DNA of 64,000 bases from Cladorhizidae sp. MBARI D1340-BT2 (taxonomy: Eukaryota; Porifera; Demospongiae; Poecilosclerida; Cladorhizidae). This document shows, piece after piece, positions 43,001-55,232 of the stretch; the first letter of the stretch is position 1, and each line of letters opens with the position of its first letter. A model generated the notes under the pieces. The model did not search any database. It was not told where the DNA came from and was given only the letters and a program-made list of their open reading frames with translations. The position numbers were made by a program, and so were the translations under genes. Location of the stretch: contig JAQNBH010000252.1 of assembly GCA_028752905.1 (NCBI GenBank), positions 248,001-312,000 of the forward strand, written 5' to 3'.

Positions 43001-46000
43001 AAGATCACTTCCCAACACCAATCCTCCCCCTATTCTATGCTTGGACAATGCAGGCCCACCATAAAAGCTGACAGAAACTCATTCTGATCCTGGTGCTATA
43101 ATGGAGCTCTCTAGCTAATGCTGGCAGGTCAGTTTCTTCTCAGGAATGATCTGCCTGATTTTATTAAGCTGCATACGTATTGTAGCCGCCCAATTATTCC
43201 AACAAATGGAGTTCTAATAATTGAAAATCATCGATAACTGAACTTCAGTGTGGAAGACCTTCAGCTATTTTTAGCTCCACATAAAATCATTGGCAATCCA
43301 CTCTCCTATACTGCATTCCACTGCCACTCAAGCTAAATTTATCCAGTTCTTCATAATATCACAGATCTTGAGCTCAACATTGATATTAAGGAAAACTCTT
43401 TTTGTCTTTTGAATAGGTCTGGCCATACTCTCTGCTTAGACTAGAACATGCCGGACTAGTGAATGCTATATGACATCCCTCCACATTGGACTAGGGATGT
43501 TGACCTATTGAAGTGCAAAGCATGTTACTTCATAGCAGCAGTCTAATATCAGTCATCAACATTACCATAGAGAAAAATCCGTCGTAAGCCCAAAAGTTGT
43601 GGAGAACTCAGGTTGCAGAGCAAGTTTAATGATATTGTCACCAAACTTTGGTTTGTTTGGTCGTATACCTAACCATACACATGAGGCAATCCTAGGTCTA
43701 TGATTGGTTGCCATGGATATGGGCAGCGACATGATTGGTGACAGAGAAAGCTAATAAGTGTTATGTTAGTAAACATTGCAGAGAGTGGAAGTTGCTGCAT
43801 GGACCCAAAGAAGGCTGGTAGAAGAATAATTTTGACGCAAAATTCATAATTTGCAGGAGATTATTAATGTTACTTTCTGTGATGGTTCTCACGAAAAAAA
43901 AGTTAGATCTTTTCTTATGTCTGGGCATTTGTGAGACGAGAACCAAATGGAAGTTTTAGACTTTCCCACAAGATGCCTCAAACTTGAGAAGTCTTGAGTT
44001 GCCCTAACTCTGAAGTATTTGGGTTTGCATGCACTAGAATAAATTTAAAGTAGTATAGCCACAATAGTTAAATATTTGCTCTACATTCTCATCACCTCAC
44101 TTGCCATATGGTATAGAGTGAGGATATGCTCTTGGGAATAAAATTACCCCCAAAAAATATCCTGTATTGCTGTGCACATATTCAACATATCTGACCATGC
44201 CTTAAGGGTTTCTCCATTGTGGTTATGATGTTTGGAAGCTAACTAACGTAAGAGCAGCAAGATACTCGTTAGGAAATTGTGGACAGCTACAGATATTTGC
44301 AGCTATAAACAGGCCTGGTTATGCTAGTAAAACTCCTGCTGCAATGTTCTGTGAAACACATTACCCTAATGTTGAAGCTTATTACACATGCTCATAAGCT
44401 GATATTTATTTCAAGAGCGGCACTTCATAATCGACCATATGGATGTTAACGACATGTATACTAAACAACTTTTGGTGAAATAAAACATGAGAGGCAAATC
44501 AACCAGAGTTTAGAGCTGGCATAACAGTGACATCCAACAACAGTGGAGAATTGGTCAACAAGGCTTGAAAGATTGTGATCGAGCTTCAGGACATGCAATG
44601 CATAATTCTGAAGGTGAAAGCAGTTAATATCAAGGAAAAGAAATCCATGCATACATCCAAGCTTAGTTGAGATCTTAGAGCAGTGAAAGCATTGTAAAGA
44701 GAGGTCAATTCTGAGTCTACCTTGCTTGATAGCTATAATAGTTGCCGAGCTATGACTTTCCTGGAGCAGTTTAATGCTTTCCTGCAGAGACTGGAGATGC
44801 ACATAAAGAGCCAATTGATTATCCATAGAGATATAGATATTACTCGTAGTATTTTGTACTATTACATTGTGTTCATCCATGTTTTATTTATATATTAACT
44901 TGCTGTATGAAAGTTCATCATTGGTGAGATTTGTTTCTAGACAACTCTCCTCAGCATTGGTCAACAATATTTACAAACATTCATTTTGGAATTTGTGTAT
45001 TGTTGTTCATCAAAAATGCTTCTCTCAAACTCTCCCCTTTTTCATGTGATGAGAGACGATAAGGTTTACAGTGAAATGTCAACTGTGACATTAATTTACA
45101 AAATAACTGGTTACATAGAGGGAAGTGAGGAGGACCATATCTTGCAACTGGAATGGTCTCAGAACTAATTCAAATTCCATTCAGTATAGATATCAATGTA
45201 TGATCAATTAAATCGAAAACTATTGTAGCTTTCAAAGTATTCTCAGTTGACATTGTAGATATAACTTTCTAGATTATTAACTTAAATTTGCTCATTTGAA
45301 ATTCCTTCTAACCTCAATCAGGAATAATAAGATGCTAAGATTCGTATGAGTCTTAGCATCTCATTGTTCCTGATGAAGGCTAGAGCATTAGCCAGAATGT
45401 TGAGTGGGTAAATTTAAGTTGATTGTCGAGAAAGTCTGTGTAACAAACAATTCTAGCATAAAAAGCTATGGTCTCAGCAGTATACTTGGCTATGTATATG
45501 CTACCTCCTGGCATCTCATCAGCTTATCCAGATGCTACTGCTCAACTTTACTGTTCTCTCCTGACATGTTCAAGACAGCAAAAACAGTAGCGCCTGATTG
45601 GCATATGAACAAACATGTGTGAGTCCACTATTGTGGCTTACCAGGGAACAATTCTTATGCCAGTGTGGACAGCAGGTCCCTAACCAGCTCCAAATATGTA
45701 GGAACCAGCTTATTTTTGTGTGTGAACAGCTTGCTTTTACAAATGCCTAACCATCACAAATGCAACTGCGAAGAAATTACTCTACTATAGCTAAAGGATC
45801 CCAAAATCTAGAACGATCTGTAGATGACTTACCAAGGATGGAAAAATTAACTCAGTATGCAGAACAGGATGTAAAAGATAAAACAGTTAGAGAGAAATAA
45901 TTTCATGAACTGTACAACCTAATACCTTTTTTTACGATATCTATTTCTGGTGCTCCTCTCCCTTAAGTATTTCTTTAACTCTTCACTTGTATTACAATTC

Positions 46001-46171
46001 GTTTTTATAATTAAGTACTTCTTTTCCAGCAGTCACTGATAGTAAGCAGCTCCATTTAACAACATGTATGCAGAGTGTATGCATATTTTTTATGATGTAA
46101 CTGTCAACTCACTGATTATAGATGTATACAATAACCAAAAGACACACTTTTCGTGATAGGACTTGATATAG
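40081..46171. other. Six kilobases with no recognisable gene except one dispersed repeat
   Basis: Open frames here are short (up to 139 codons at 44880-44461 on the minus strand) and match no domain that I know. A local palindrome (GAT GCTAAGA ... TCTTAGCATC) lies at 45330-45362. A small relic of the 15.3-kb repeat lies at 45350-45390. Nothing else stands out. Confidence 0.4.
44246..44510 (+). repeat. Dispersed repeat, copy 2
   Basis: Inverted copy of 32370-32617 with about 80% identity by eye. Confidence 0.85.
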
Positions 46172-46636
46172 GCAGAGCAACGTAAACGTGACCGTGCTAC
46201 TGAAAACCGAAAGCGACTCGAAGGTGAGCTTCATACTGATGATCAAAGAACCAGTTTAATCTGAGTTTTTCAATAGTGGAGTTGGAGAGCTCTCAAAGAG
46301 TCCTTGATAGAAGCAACTTTCAGAGAGCTCTCAAAGTGTCGTTGATCTGAAGGAAGAACTTTCAGAGAGCTCTCAAAGTGTCATTGATCTGAAGGAAGAA
46401 CTTTCAGAGAGCTCTCAAAGTGTTCATTGATCTGAAAGAGCAACTTTCAAAGAACTCTCAAAGTATCGTTGATCTGAAGAAGCAACTTTTAGAGAGCTCT
46501 CAAAGTGTCACTGATCTGAAGGAAGAACTTTCAGAGAGCTCTCAAAATGTCGTTGATCTGAAGGAGCAAGTTTCGGAGAACTCTCACACTATCACTGATC
46601 TGAAGAAGGACTTGATTCACTATGAATCAAGATATG
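46172..46636 (+). CDS. Two exons of a coiled-coil protein with 14-residue repeats
   Basis: Exon 46172-46223 (acceptor ATATAG, donor AAG/GTGAGC) encodes AEQRKRDRATENRKRLE plus one base. Exon 46277-46636 (acceptor CAATAG, donor ATG/GTAAGC) joins in phase (G+TG = Val) and encodes tandem units of 42 nt, for example LSESSQSVIDLKEE, that is two heptads each with Leu/Val at a and d positions. About eight units are present. Indels near 46310 and 46424 shift the frame, so the copy may be a pseudogene or carry sequence errors. The final units are in frame to 'DLIHYESRY'. The start and end of the gene were not found. A long parallel coiled coil is the likely structure. The function is unknown. Confidence 0.6.
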
Positions 46637-47120
46637 GTAAGCAATCATACTATATATGGCATGGTGTCCAGACATTTATTTCTGTATGTGCATAACATGG
46701 ATATGTGGGAGGTGATGGCCACAAGCGTGCATGGCAGGATTTTGTTTCTGCTCATGTCTGTTTGTGCATTTGTATGTATGACTGTCTCGGAGGATCATTG
46801 CAAAACTTGGTAGGCAGATTATTAAGTATGTATCATCATTCAATTTTGAAGAGTCATGATCAATGGGGACGGCCCATTATGCTGCTTTTCATAAGTAATA
46901 TCTGAGGAAAGACTTGTTTCAAGTGCATAATTATGACTAACGTCTTTTTTATATGTTGCCTATTGACCTGTCTGTTCATTTTCCATGTGAGTATGCTATT
47001 CATTTGGAACTGGGGTAAAAAATTATTTTTAGCATTCATAAAAAGATTTGCATAAAATTATATCTTAGAGAATCGTGCTTAAAGCTTACATATATGTTCA
47101 AACAATTTACATTACTGTAA
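46637..47120. other. No gene recognised
   Basis: Intron or flank of the coiled-coil exons, running to the 3' end of the second Ginger-like element. Confidence 0.35.
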
Positions 47121-48010
47121 TTATATACTGCAAGCCCATGGGCAATTAAAACCTGAGATTTGTATTGTGGGTGTCCAATCCATATCTTCTGATCGAAATA
47201 CAACTCTGGGAATCTTGATGCACTTGTCATGGTACCACTCCCCACATTTTGAACATTCTGCCATCCTACTTTTGTTCCATGGCATTCGGCAGACACAGTA
47301 CAGTTCGATTGTTTGAAATGGTTCGATTGCCGGAGAGAGGTTTGTAACAGTTTTACCAGGAAAAGGTAGCATTTTACGTGACTGGAAACAATTTACGAGG
47401 TGACATCTCATTTTGGAGATATCCTTGGCTGGATCTTCACCATAACAGAGGGCTACTGCACAAGCAATAGCAAAAACTCCACAGTCATTACCATTGGTCT
47501 GCTGCTGAATGTTCATAAACCTTGCTGTGATCGTTTTATTCCTTGAAAATACAAGTGCAGCTATCTGTTCAGAAGTTGATTGAGGCAAACGATTGTAAAG
47601 ACTATCATATACCTTAACTTCACTATTATCTTCCTTGATCAGCTCAATGCAGATCCAGTGGTTGTTTTGACTGTTCAAAATCTATACTGCATGACTCTGA
47701 ATAACGTCAGTGCTAAGATTAGAGACCACAGTAGTAGCTTGCAATCCATTGATGGAGAGAAGTACTTTTTTGAGAAGTTTCTGAGAGGCATACATATGGG
47801 AATCCACTAACCAGTTTCCATTAAGAATCATGTCACAATCTTCTACTAGGTCTGGGATCCACATTGGTGGGACTGTTATATCAGGGTAGTGATCAACAAT
47901 AACTAGTCCAGGCTTTCTATCATCACTGACAGAACTATCTAGAAGTTCAACATCATCGTAATTTTTTTGGTCTTTAGTAGCTCTACTGACAGTACCACCC
48001 ACAACACTAC
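47121..48010 (-). pseudogene. Ulp1-like protease and PHD-like finger
   Basis: 'NGNWLVDSHMYASQKLLKKV' and 'SINGLQATTVVSNLS' open the Ulp1 fold. After a frame change, 'NSQNNHWICIELIKEDNSEV' (His in NHW), 'KVYDSLYNRLPQSTSEQIAA' (Asp in YDS) and 'QQQTNGNDCGVFAIACAVAL' (Gln, and nucleophile Cys in NDCG) give the full catalytic set. The last open stretch 47678-47121 (185 codons) continues to a PHD finger: CVC, ECSKC, EWYHDKC, and then 'SEDMDW' without the final CxxC; 'NCPWAC' lies further on. So the finger is incomplete, either by mutation or because the last part is out of frame. Confidence 0.8.
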
Positions 48011-48105
48011 TATCAGGCTTGGATCCACTTACAGAACTACATACAAGTTTGACATCATCGACAACTTTTGTTTCCACAGGTAAGCCAGTAGCTCTGGTGA
48101 TGGCA

Positions 48106-48662
48106 CTACCCACAAACAACACCATCATGGAATCCTTTCTTGTCACTGTTAAAGCAAGGTAATACAGTATGACATCTTTTGGTGCACAACTTTCTGGCTT
48201 TCTTACAAGAGCAATGAGAGTTTTTGCATCCACCTTTGCAACCACATGAGTTACCATAATAGGCATTCTTAGGGTTAAAGAGCAGTGCAGTTTCTCGTAG
48301 AGACAAAAAGGATTCCATTTTCCATTAATTTGGTGAAAGCTCGACTTTGCCAGAATACCGCTCAAGTTGTCCATCATAAGCACAGTTTTTCAATACCCCA
48401 TATTGACAACGTAGGCGATACACAGGTCTCTTGGTACCAGAGATAACAACTATTACACATGGTATCCATCGAAAATCAGTTGATGCTCTGTCGATTTGTG
48501 GGATTTGAATGCTGACTAAATCTCCAACAGCAAATGATTCAACAGCATGGCGTTTCCGTTTACTGTATTGTTTCACCATTCTTTCAGCATTCAATCGATA
48601 GTTTCTATCAGCTTCCTTTCTTCATTTGCTATGCTTTTGGCTTGTTGCTAATGGAGTACCTG
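48106..48662 (-). pseudogene. Integrase C-terminal domain followed by a CXC-like cysteine motif
   Basis: From an acceptor CTTCAG near 48663 the strand reads 'NAERMVKQYSKRKRHAVESF', 'AVGDLVSIQIPQIDRA', 'VYRLRCQYGVLKNCAYDGQL' and ends at a TAA after 'ELSPN'. In the next frame follow 'RETALLFNPKNAYYGNSCGC' and 'KGGCKNSHCSCKKARKLCTK' with RCH. The spacing C-x-C-x3-C-x4-H-C-x-C-x6-C-x3-CH is close to a single CXC repeat of the CRC/tesmin type. That motif binds DNA in tesmin-like proteins, which here is inference. The frameshift between the two parts lies at 48318-48325. Confidence 0.7.
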
Positions 48663-48861
48663 AAGAAATATTTTTAATAAAATGTATATAATGGGATTGC
48701 GAAAAGTAATTTACTTGTGTTTTCACTCTCAAGTCTCAACACAAGGAAAGCTCTGTGCAATGTTTATTTGGTATTAAAATAGAATGTCTAAAATTGTTTT
48801 ACTCTCCATTATACCGACCCTGGATTAGAAATATTAAAAGGTCTAAAATTGTTTTACTTTG

Positions 48862-51463
48862 CTTATTTCTGATATCAATCTCTGTGCAATGAGGTTCACT
48901 ACAGTGAGGGACAGATGGTGAGGAGTGTTCAGCAGAGCTTGGATCATCTGAACAAGGTAGAGGAGTAGAACTTTTGTCTGCTGATACATGTTCCATAGGC
49001 TCAGTTTCATTGATCAAGTCTGCGATATCTTCCTCCATTACTGACCCTAGATTAGTACCTGGAAATACACCGCTACGTGGTGGTTGTCCGTATCCCAATT
49101 CGTATGGAGTACACTACATGGTTTCATGAACACATGTATTCAGTTGATCTAGTAGTATACACACACATACCAAAAAAAGCAGAGATGACCAAGTATGTGA
49201 AGTTCATGCTGCCATCAGGATGCCCATATTAGTACTACAATGGCTGTACTAAACACTCATCTATAACCTATCAATCACCATTACCATGAAAAGTTCAGCT
49301 AGATTACATATTTATGGTATCTTCTTTTATAGTATCATACAGTCACCAATTATAGTTGTTTATGAATCACTATTGTTTATGAAACACTATTATGAAAATC
49401 AAACATACACTGAATTTCAGGTAACCAATGTGACCATGCCATATCACATTCATTCTGTTCAAACCGACATGCTAGAAGTTCTTCAACTTTAGCATTTGCA
49501 CGTTCCACTAGACCCTGTGATTAAGGGTGTCTTGGTCGACCGTTTATGATGGTGGCTTTCCCCGGCCAGGTCTTCACCAGTTTGTCTATGATATGATTGA
49601 CAAATTCTCTTCCGTTATCAGATTGAAATATCTATACATAGGAACACTCAAGCATGCTGTAACCATTAATAATCAATTATGGGTCACACAAACCTTGGGA
49701 ACACCGAAATATGCAAAAACACGACTGGACAAGTTTTTAGCCACCTCAATTGCACTCTTGTGCTCAAGAGCAAACAGTACATGGAATTTGGACCAATTAT
49801 ACAAGTAGTGGCCAATCCAGTTATGGCGGTCGTCTGGTCTATGTCGCATGTCAATCAAATCCATCTAACTAAGACGTTGCTAAATACCAACATATTTGGT
49901 ACTAATAATATTACCTGTCCTCGAGTGATAAACCCAGAAGAAATGATAGGTTTAAGTGGGGCACTGTTGGTTTGTGGCTTCTGAAGGTTACACACATTAC
50001 ATATTTGAACGTACTTCTCCACAACAGATCTTGGTAGACACGCATAGTTCGAAGAAATCTAGAGGGAGTATGGTGAAGACAGAGAATTGAATTACTAGCA
50101 TTTTGCATTGATAACCAAAACAGATCACTATTATAAAATGTCGCTGGTTGTTTACCACATACTAAAACAACAGGATTAACCCATGGATATTTAGATATTC
50201 AACATTAAAAAGCTGAGAGGTGTATGCTTGCTCTATCTAGTGGATTAAACGGACAATGTAAATCTAAATGCACACACCCATGTTTTTGCTACTATTAAAA
50301 GGATGTAGGTCAAACCGATATAAAATAGGAAATGGGTGCAACATAAGGATTCATAACATCCAAACGTCAACATACTTCATAACGAGTGTTTTATTGTGTC
50401 CAAAATGTAACTTCCTGTGTGTTCCAATTTTTAACTAAAAGTCAATTGGAGGTTACTACAATAGTAGTGTTTTACTCATATGCTACGCTGCACAGTCCTT
50501 GGACTCAATTGAATTTGGATATGACAAATTGTATGTTTGCACTTACCAAAACCATATAAAAGTTAGAGGTAGCAACCTTATGTCAGGACCTCAATTCAAA
50601 TATTCATGGACACCTGATTAAAAACATTTTATGGTTGACATGAGCAATACTCATATTATGCACAGCTTATATAACTGACAGTCAGTCACAATTTTCAATC
50701 TCAGGTGCTATCTTTAGGTGTTCAACCAGTAGAGCTACACTGTACCTACAATATTTGAGTGCCAAAATGAGAGCATGCATCAAGGGCTACATTTCAAACA
50801 CAAGATCACATGCATAGAATCTGTTTTTATATAGAAATGATAGACATTCTGTACCTCGGCTAGAGTCTTTTCATAGCCCATATGAACTTGAACATCACAG
50901 TGCAATCTATTCAAAATAGTATGAAACTCTTCAATGTAAACCACTCTCCGATAATGTCCAAGGATGGAGGAGTCATTCTCATCCTGAAAAAAGATTAGAT
51001 TAAAACGACACTGTATAACTGCGATTCAGTAAAGGGTCTGGCTCATGAAGCGAATGGCTACTGGATTTCGATCAATTAAACCAAGTTTTGTCTTTGTTAT
51101 TATCATCCAGGCCTTCAAATAGATTGGCACTTGACTTGTGGCTTTAAACTTATAAAATAAGGAGACCTGTCTAACAACAAAATATGTCTCACAAAATATA
51201 TCACTGGCTATTTGGGTTTAATCATACCTTTTCTTTGCTGGTATACAAAGTACATCCTTAAGCCCAAGAGCAGGGTACTCCAAAAGTTTTTTTAAAAATT
51301 GTTTCACCCAAAAATTGAATTTAGAATCACTGTTCGCCATCTCCCCTTTCAGAAATTTGACAACAGCTTGTCCCTTTGTTCTTGATATGGTTTTGCTTCC
51401 AAGGTTCCTTCCAGAAAGAAAGGTTTGCAGAAGACAATCATCATAGGCATTCTCTCCTTCCAT
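48862..51463 (-). pseudogene. Ginger-like transposase, integrase exons
   Basis: Probable exons: 51463-51228 ('RTKGQAVVKFLKGEMANSDS'); 50983-50855 ('EEFHTILNRLHCDVQVHMGY', finger His pair); 50058-49915 ('VEKYVQICNVCNLQKPQTNS', finger Cys pair); 49864-49694 ('MDLIDMRHRPDDRHNWIGHY', first Asp, then 'KSAIEVAKNLSSRVFAYFGV'); 49631-49421 ('IFQSDNGREFVNHIIDKLVK', second Asp, then 'RPRHP', a TAA, 'SQGLVERANAKVEELLA', catalytic Glu); 49113-48862 ('TPYELGYGQPPRSGVFPG'). All have GT-AG borders. The intron between the fourth and fifth exons is only 62 bp. All three DDE residues are intact, but the TAA cuts the protein. The phase from exon 1 to exon 2 does not fit, so another indel is likely. Confidence 0.78.
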
Positions 51464-52904
51464 TTCTCCTTCCTACAACCTCTTCCCACGTGGGAGCAAA
51501 CTTGATTCGATCTGATTGGTGATCAGGAATTGGCTTTCGCGATCCTAGGATTGAGCAAATTCCAGGTTTGCGGATAACATATATATTGTAATTGGCGAGA
51601 TGCAACAATTGCCTTCAAGCAGTATATAGAAAGGCAGTGCCACAAGTTTTCTGTGGAGTAGGTACTGACACAATGGTCCGGGCATTGTGGTAATAAATAT
51701 TATTAACCCTGTGCATTTATACTTTGAGACATCAGCAAGACGTTGTCTCAATGTTTACAAAAATGCCTATGATCAAATTTTTTTACAAAATATAATGCTC
51801 TCTTGCTTTATGGTTAGTGTAAGTAGATCTTCATTATCTTTCATGCAATTAGAGATAGTTCTTGTAGCATTGGTTGCACACATCACAAGAATCAATATTT
51901 GCATAATACTTACAGGTCCCCAGCATCCTTCTCTGTATACTCAAGTCATTATTCTCAATAGCTCATCCAAACACTGATGATGGATGTAGTGTTCTATTTT
52001 TTACAAGCTAGCATGCTTAATTATAATTTTTTTTACTGCTTATATCTTGGAATCATCTTCCCTCATAAACTTCAGCAACTTATAAGAATTCCTATCACTA
52101 TGGTAGTTGTGGCTGCTGATTCCAAATCCCTGTCTAGGAAAGAATTCGAGGAATGATGGTTTAGTAGCCATTGCTAAGAACTGCTACATGTCACTTAAAT
52201 TGCATGTTGTTGTGCAGGTAGCTAATACTACACAGAATGCTTGTGATACTGCATCTGTTTATGCTGCTTGTAGTAAACTATTGCATTTCCATATTCATAA
52301 CTACAAGTAATAATTACCTACCTGACTGTATGCTTGCATAAAGATATAAATATTATCCAGTTAGCAATTCCATTCTTATTTACATAGCATTAGAGATTCA
52401 AGCCTTCATGGACTATCCTTGTCACAACTGTCAAGCAAAAATAACAGGGCACCCGACCTTCAAAATTAAACCACTGCTACGAAAGGAACTAAGTCGTCTG
52501 GAATTATCCTAACACTGTCTTTTTCAAAAAGGTTGCTTGGGCCAAAATATTAACTTGGTTGTGAGGCTCGTTATGGAAAGGCAAGGATCCAGTTCTAGTA
52601 GAAGCACTAGAAACATGTTAAGCAATATTGCCAGCCATATTAAAACACAAACACAGAATCTCCGACTACTTGTACCATTCATTGCGCTGCCTGGCACCAG
52701 AATGTTAGCAGTTGAATCGAAATGGACTTCCCTGGCTGCTGGGGATCCACTCTCGAGAGCCTGAACTGAAGCCAAGACCACCAAGATCACCATAATTTTT
52801 GGTATTCAGTTATTTATCACAACCTTTTTGAAATAGAAAGCCAAAGTTTGTACTTGTCATCAATAGGAGCCTCTAGCCCTAGATACCTACTACTCTAATG
52901 CCCT
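51464..52904. other. No gene recognised
   Basis: Flank of the Ginger-like element. A CpG-containing stretch at 52530-52790 is open on both strands but matches nothing I know. Confidence 0.35.
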
Positions 52905-53008
52905 AGCAGTTTTAGAACTTCTATAACTTTTGACAAACATCAGATGAAGAATTGCCAAGAAATATATATATACCATGAGATGTGTTTTTTAACTCTCATT
53001 TTTCTCAG

Positions 53009-53091
53009 CTAATGTTCATTGTGTATCAGTGTCAAGTTAAACAGAAACTTGGAGCTCTGGAGACTGATAATATATTTAGGATGTATGTGGT
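53009..53091 (+). other. Juxtamembrane-like exon, copy A
   Basis: After TTTCTCAG the sequence reads LMFIVYQCQVKQKLGALETD. Hydrophobic residues followed by basic ones resemble the inner end of a membrane helix. The donor is unclear. Confidence 0.4.
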
Positions 53092-53270
53092 GAAAAATGG
53101 AAATCATTGACTTCTTTTAATATCATGTAATTCTGACAGTTTGTCCACCTGTTCTTTATATATGTACGCACTTTATTATTTAGAGGACCACGATACAGCT
53201 GTGATTTATTATCCCTACATATATAGTATGAATGCATTCTTGATTTATATTTTGTTTACTGTAACTTTAG

Positions 53271-53436
53271 ACCCTGGATTGCCTACAAGTGCTGGTACAA
53301 ATATTGGGACATCAGAGGTCTTCCATTCAAAAGATCCATAGAGGTGGATACTCTATTGTTGTATTTTCTTGATTTAATGAATGTTTTATTTTTGAGACTC
53401 CTTCCTTCCTTGATGAGCAAGCCAGTGAGAATCTCG
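53271..53436 (+). pseudogene. Linker exon and tyrosine exon, copy A (decayed)
   Basis: The linker exon begins at 53271 (acceptor TTTAG), 'DPGLPTSAGTNIGTSE', and a 2-nt insertion shifts the frame at about 53309. The 40-nt exon 53397-53436 reads TPSFLDEQASENL plus one base. The Tyr of the other copies is Ser here. Splice sites and length are kept. Confidence 0.6.
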
Positions 53437-53749
53437 GTAGGTGTAACTTAGTTTGGAATACTGGATTTATTCAATCTGTTTATTTTTCCATGTGGATAAT
53501 TTTTACACAAATTGACTATTTTTCTCAGCTCATGTTCAAAGATGTCAGTCAAGAAAGTAGGATTACTCTGACAATTTTTACATATGCTCTACAAAAATAT
53601 TGTTTAAATGGGCAAGCACTCTTTCAAAACACAATGGGAAAAGTAGGTCCTAAAACTACACAACTCTAGTATGGCACCAAACATTGATTGAATTAGCTTA
53701 GTATGCACACAGTATAAACGCATTCTAAAATGTCCCATTTTTTATCCAG

Positions 53750-53862
53750 GATTGCCTACAAATGATGTTCCAACATTTGGCCTCTCAGGAGATGGTCTTC
53801 CAGCCATACATGTGAGCCAATAGCTCTATCCTTGACTGGTGAGCAAGCCTATGAAATTCCTG
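53750..53862 (+). pseudogene. Linker and tyrosine exon, copy A' (intron lost)
   Basis: The linker 53750-53811 reads 'GLPTNDVPTFGLSGDGLPAI' with H, then a GTGAGC donor. Only about 12 bp separate it from SLTGEQAYEIP (ending 53862, donor G/GTATGT). The intron has been shortened to a length that cannot splice, so this copy is probably dead. Confidence 0.55.
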
Positions 53863-54349
53863 GTATGTTTGGAGTACTGTTTAGATGAGGTGTTTATGAC
53901 AAAATTCTCTCGGAACAAATAAAGAAATTTTGTAATGTCATTGTCCTAATAATGTATAGGATAGCTTGATTAGAACATCTGTGAGATTTACATCAATATG
54001 AATACATGCTGAGAAATATGTCATATGAAAGATTGTGTCTATTGATAACCTATTTTTCTCAGATCATCTCACAAACATTAAATTTGCACTTCAGTTTGCA
54101 TAGGAACATAGTCAGCACCTTCCACATTACAAGTATCCACTATGCAATTTTCTCTGATGACTGGATGCTTGTAGCGACCGCCCAGTGCATCATAGTATGT
54201 GACAGATAGCAAAGATAGAAGGAAAGTTAGCAATAAAAATCCATTGGTTGACTTTGTTGAACCTGAAGTCGACTACTTGATAGTTTTAATCAATGAGGGG
54301 ATCAATAATGCCTTAGCTAAAGTAGAGGCACCAGCTAGACATTAAAATA

Positions 54350-54467
54350 ACCAGCAAATCCTCACCTAGGGCTAACTAACCTCTAACTTTATTGCAATGG
54401 TAACACAACCAGCAAATCCTCACCTAGAGCTAACTAACCTCTATCTTCATTGCAATGGTAACACAGG
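54350..54467. repeat. 58-bp tandem duplication
   Basis: AACCAGCAAATCCTCACCTA occurs at about 54350 and 54409. Both are followed by GAGCTAACTAACCTCTA or GGGCTAACTAACCTCTA and end ATTGCAATGGTAACACA. Confidence 0.95.
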
Positions 54468-54989
54468 GTGTGCATTTTACAATCAACATTCAAATTTCAT
54501 AATTCAAGCACCCACCTTAGATGTTCAAGGCGAGTGAGTAGTTCGACTCCCTTTATTTCCCTTAGGGTAGGTATGTATCTTTATAGCCAGGTATTGCACT
54601 GGTACTCTCTATATTAAATGGAGGTTGATATAAAAAAATCATGTCTTAGCTCTAACTTATTTAAGCAGTTTCTTAGCATCCTGATGGTGGTTTCTTCCTC
54701 AAAAAGGAATTCCAGCTTACCATGATACTTCACTATGATAGTGCCTGGTGGACATTAAAAAAAATCCAGGAAATTTATTTTAAGTCTATCCATAACAAAC
54801 TAAAATTGTTAAAGAACATAAACACAATAATTTGAATTGTATGTGTGGAGCTAATCTGAGAGCTGAATCAGCAGCTACATGCTCTAGCCTCCTACTGCTC
54901 TACAGCTGTAGCATTTTAGAACTTGTATAATTTTTTCCAACATTCTGATGAAGAAGTTCCGATAAATATAGTGTATAAGATGTAGTCAG

Positions 54990-55055
54990 CTTGTGTTCAT
55001 TGTGTATTGGTGTAAAGTTAAAACAGCTCTGGGCAGAGAGTGTGTTACAATGGAG
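54990..55055 (+). other. Juxtamembrane-like exon, copy B
   Basis: A 66-nt exon with clean borders (AGTCAG, GAG/GTAGGT) encoding LVFIVYWCKVKTALGRECVT-ME. It is homologous to copy A. It would place the end of a membrane helix (LVFIVYWC) before a KVK stop-transfer. Confidence 0.5.
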
Positions 55056-55232
55056 GTAGGTTAAAGTTGGAAGACATTCATCTCCTTTCAAAGTCTTATA
55101 ATATTGACAGTTTTTCCACTTATTCTTTATAAATGCACTGTACTTTGTTGATTATTGTGCCACCAAGGATAAGCTCTGATTTATTGTCCCTACATAGTAT
55201 GAATACATTCTTGATATATACTCAAACTCTAG

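Larger units (their letters stand above)
47121..51463 (-). mobile_element. Second Ginger-like DNA transposon: integrase, CXC-like motif, Ulp1 protease, PHD
   Basis: On the minus strand a multi-exon gene runs from an N-terminal exon at 51463 through HHCC zinc finger, DDE core and integrase C-terminal domain to a cysteine-rich motif, a Ulp1-like protease and a PHD-like finger near 47150. There is no gag or RT. It differs from the 18.7-24.7 kb element throughout the integrase, so it is a distinct family, yet has the same protease-PHD ending. Several stops and shifts break it. Terminal inverted repeats were not found. Confidence 0.78.

Noticed and set aside
44461..44880. 139-codon minus-strand frame
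   Set aside because: Overlaps the dispersed repeat, no recognisable domain, and length is within chance for this window.
52524..52793. Minus-strand 89-codon frame with a signal-peptide-like start (MVILVVLASVQALE)
   Set aside because: The opposite strand is open over the same span, there are no splice sites or homology to support either, and the hydrophobic start alone is weak evidence.
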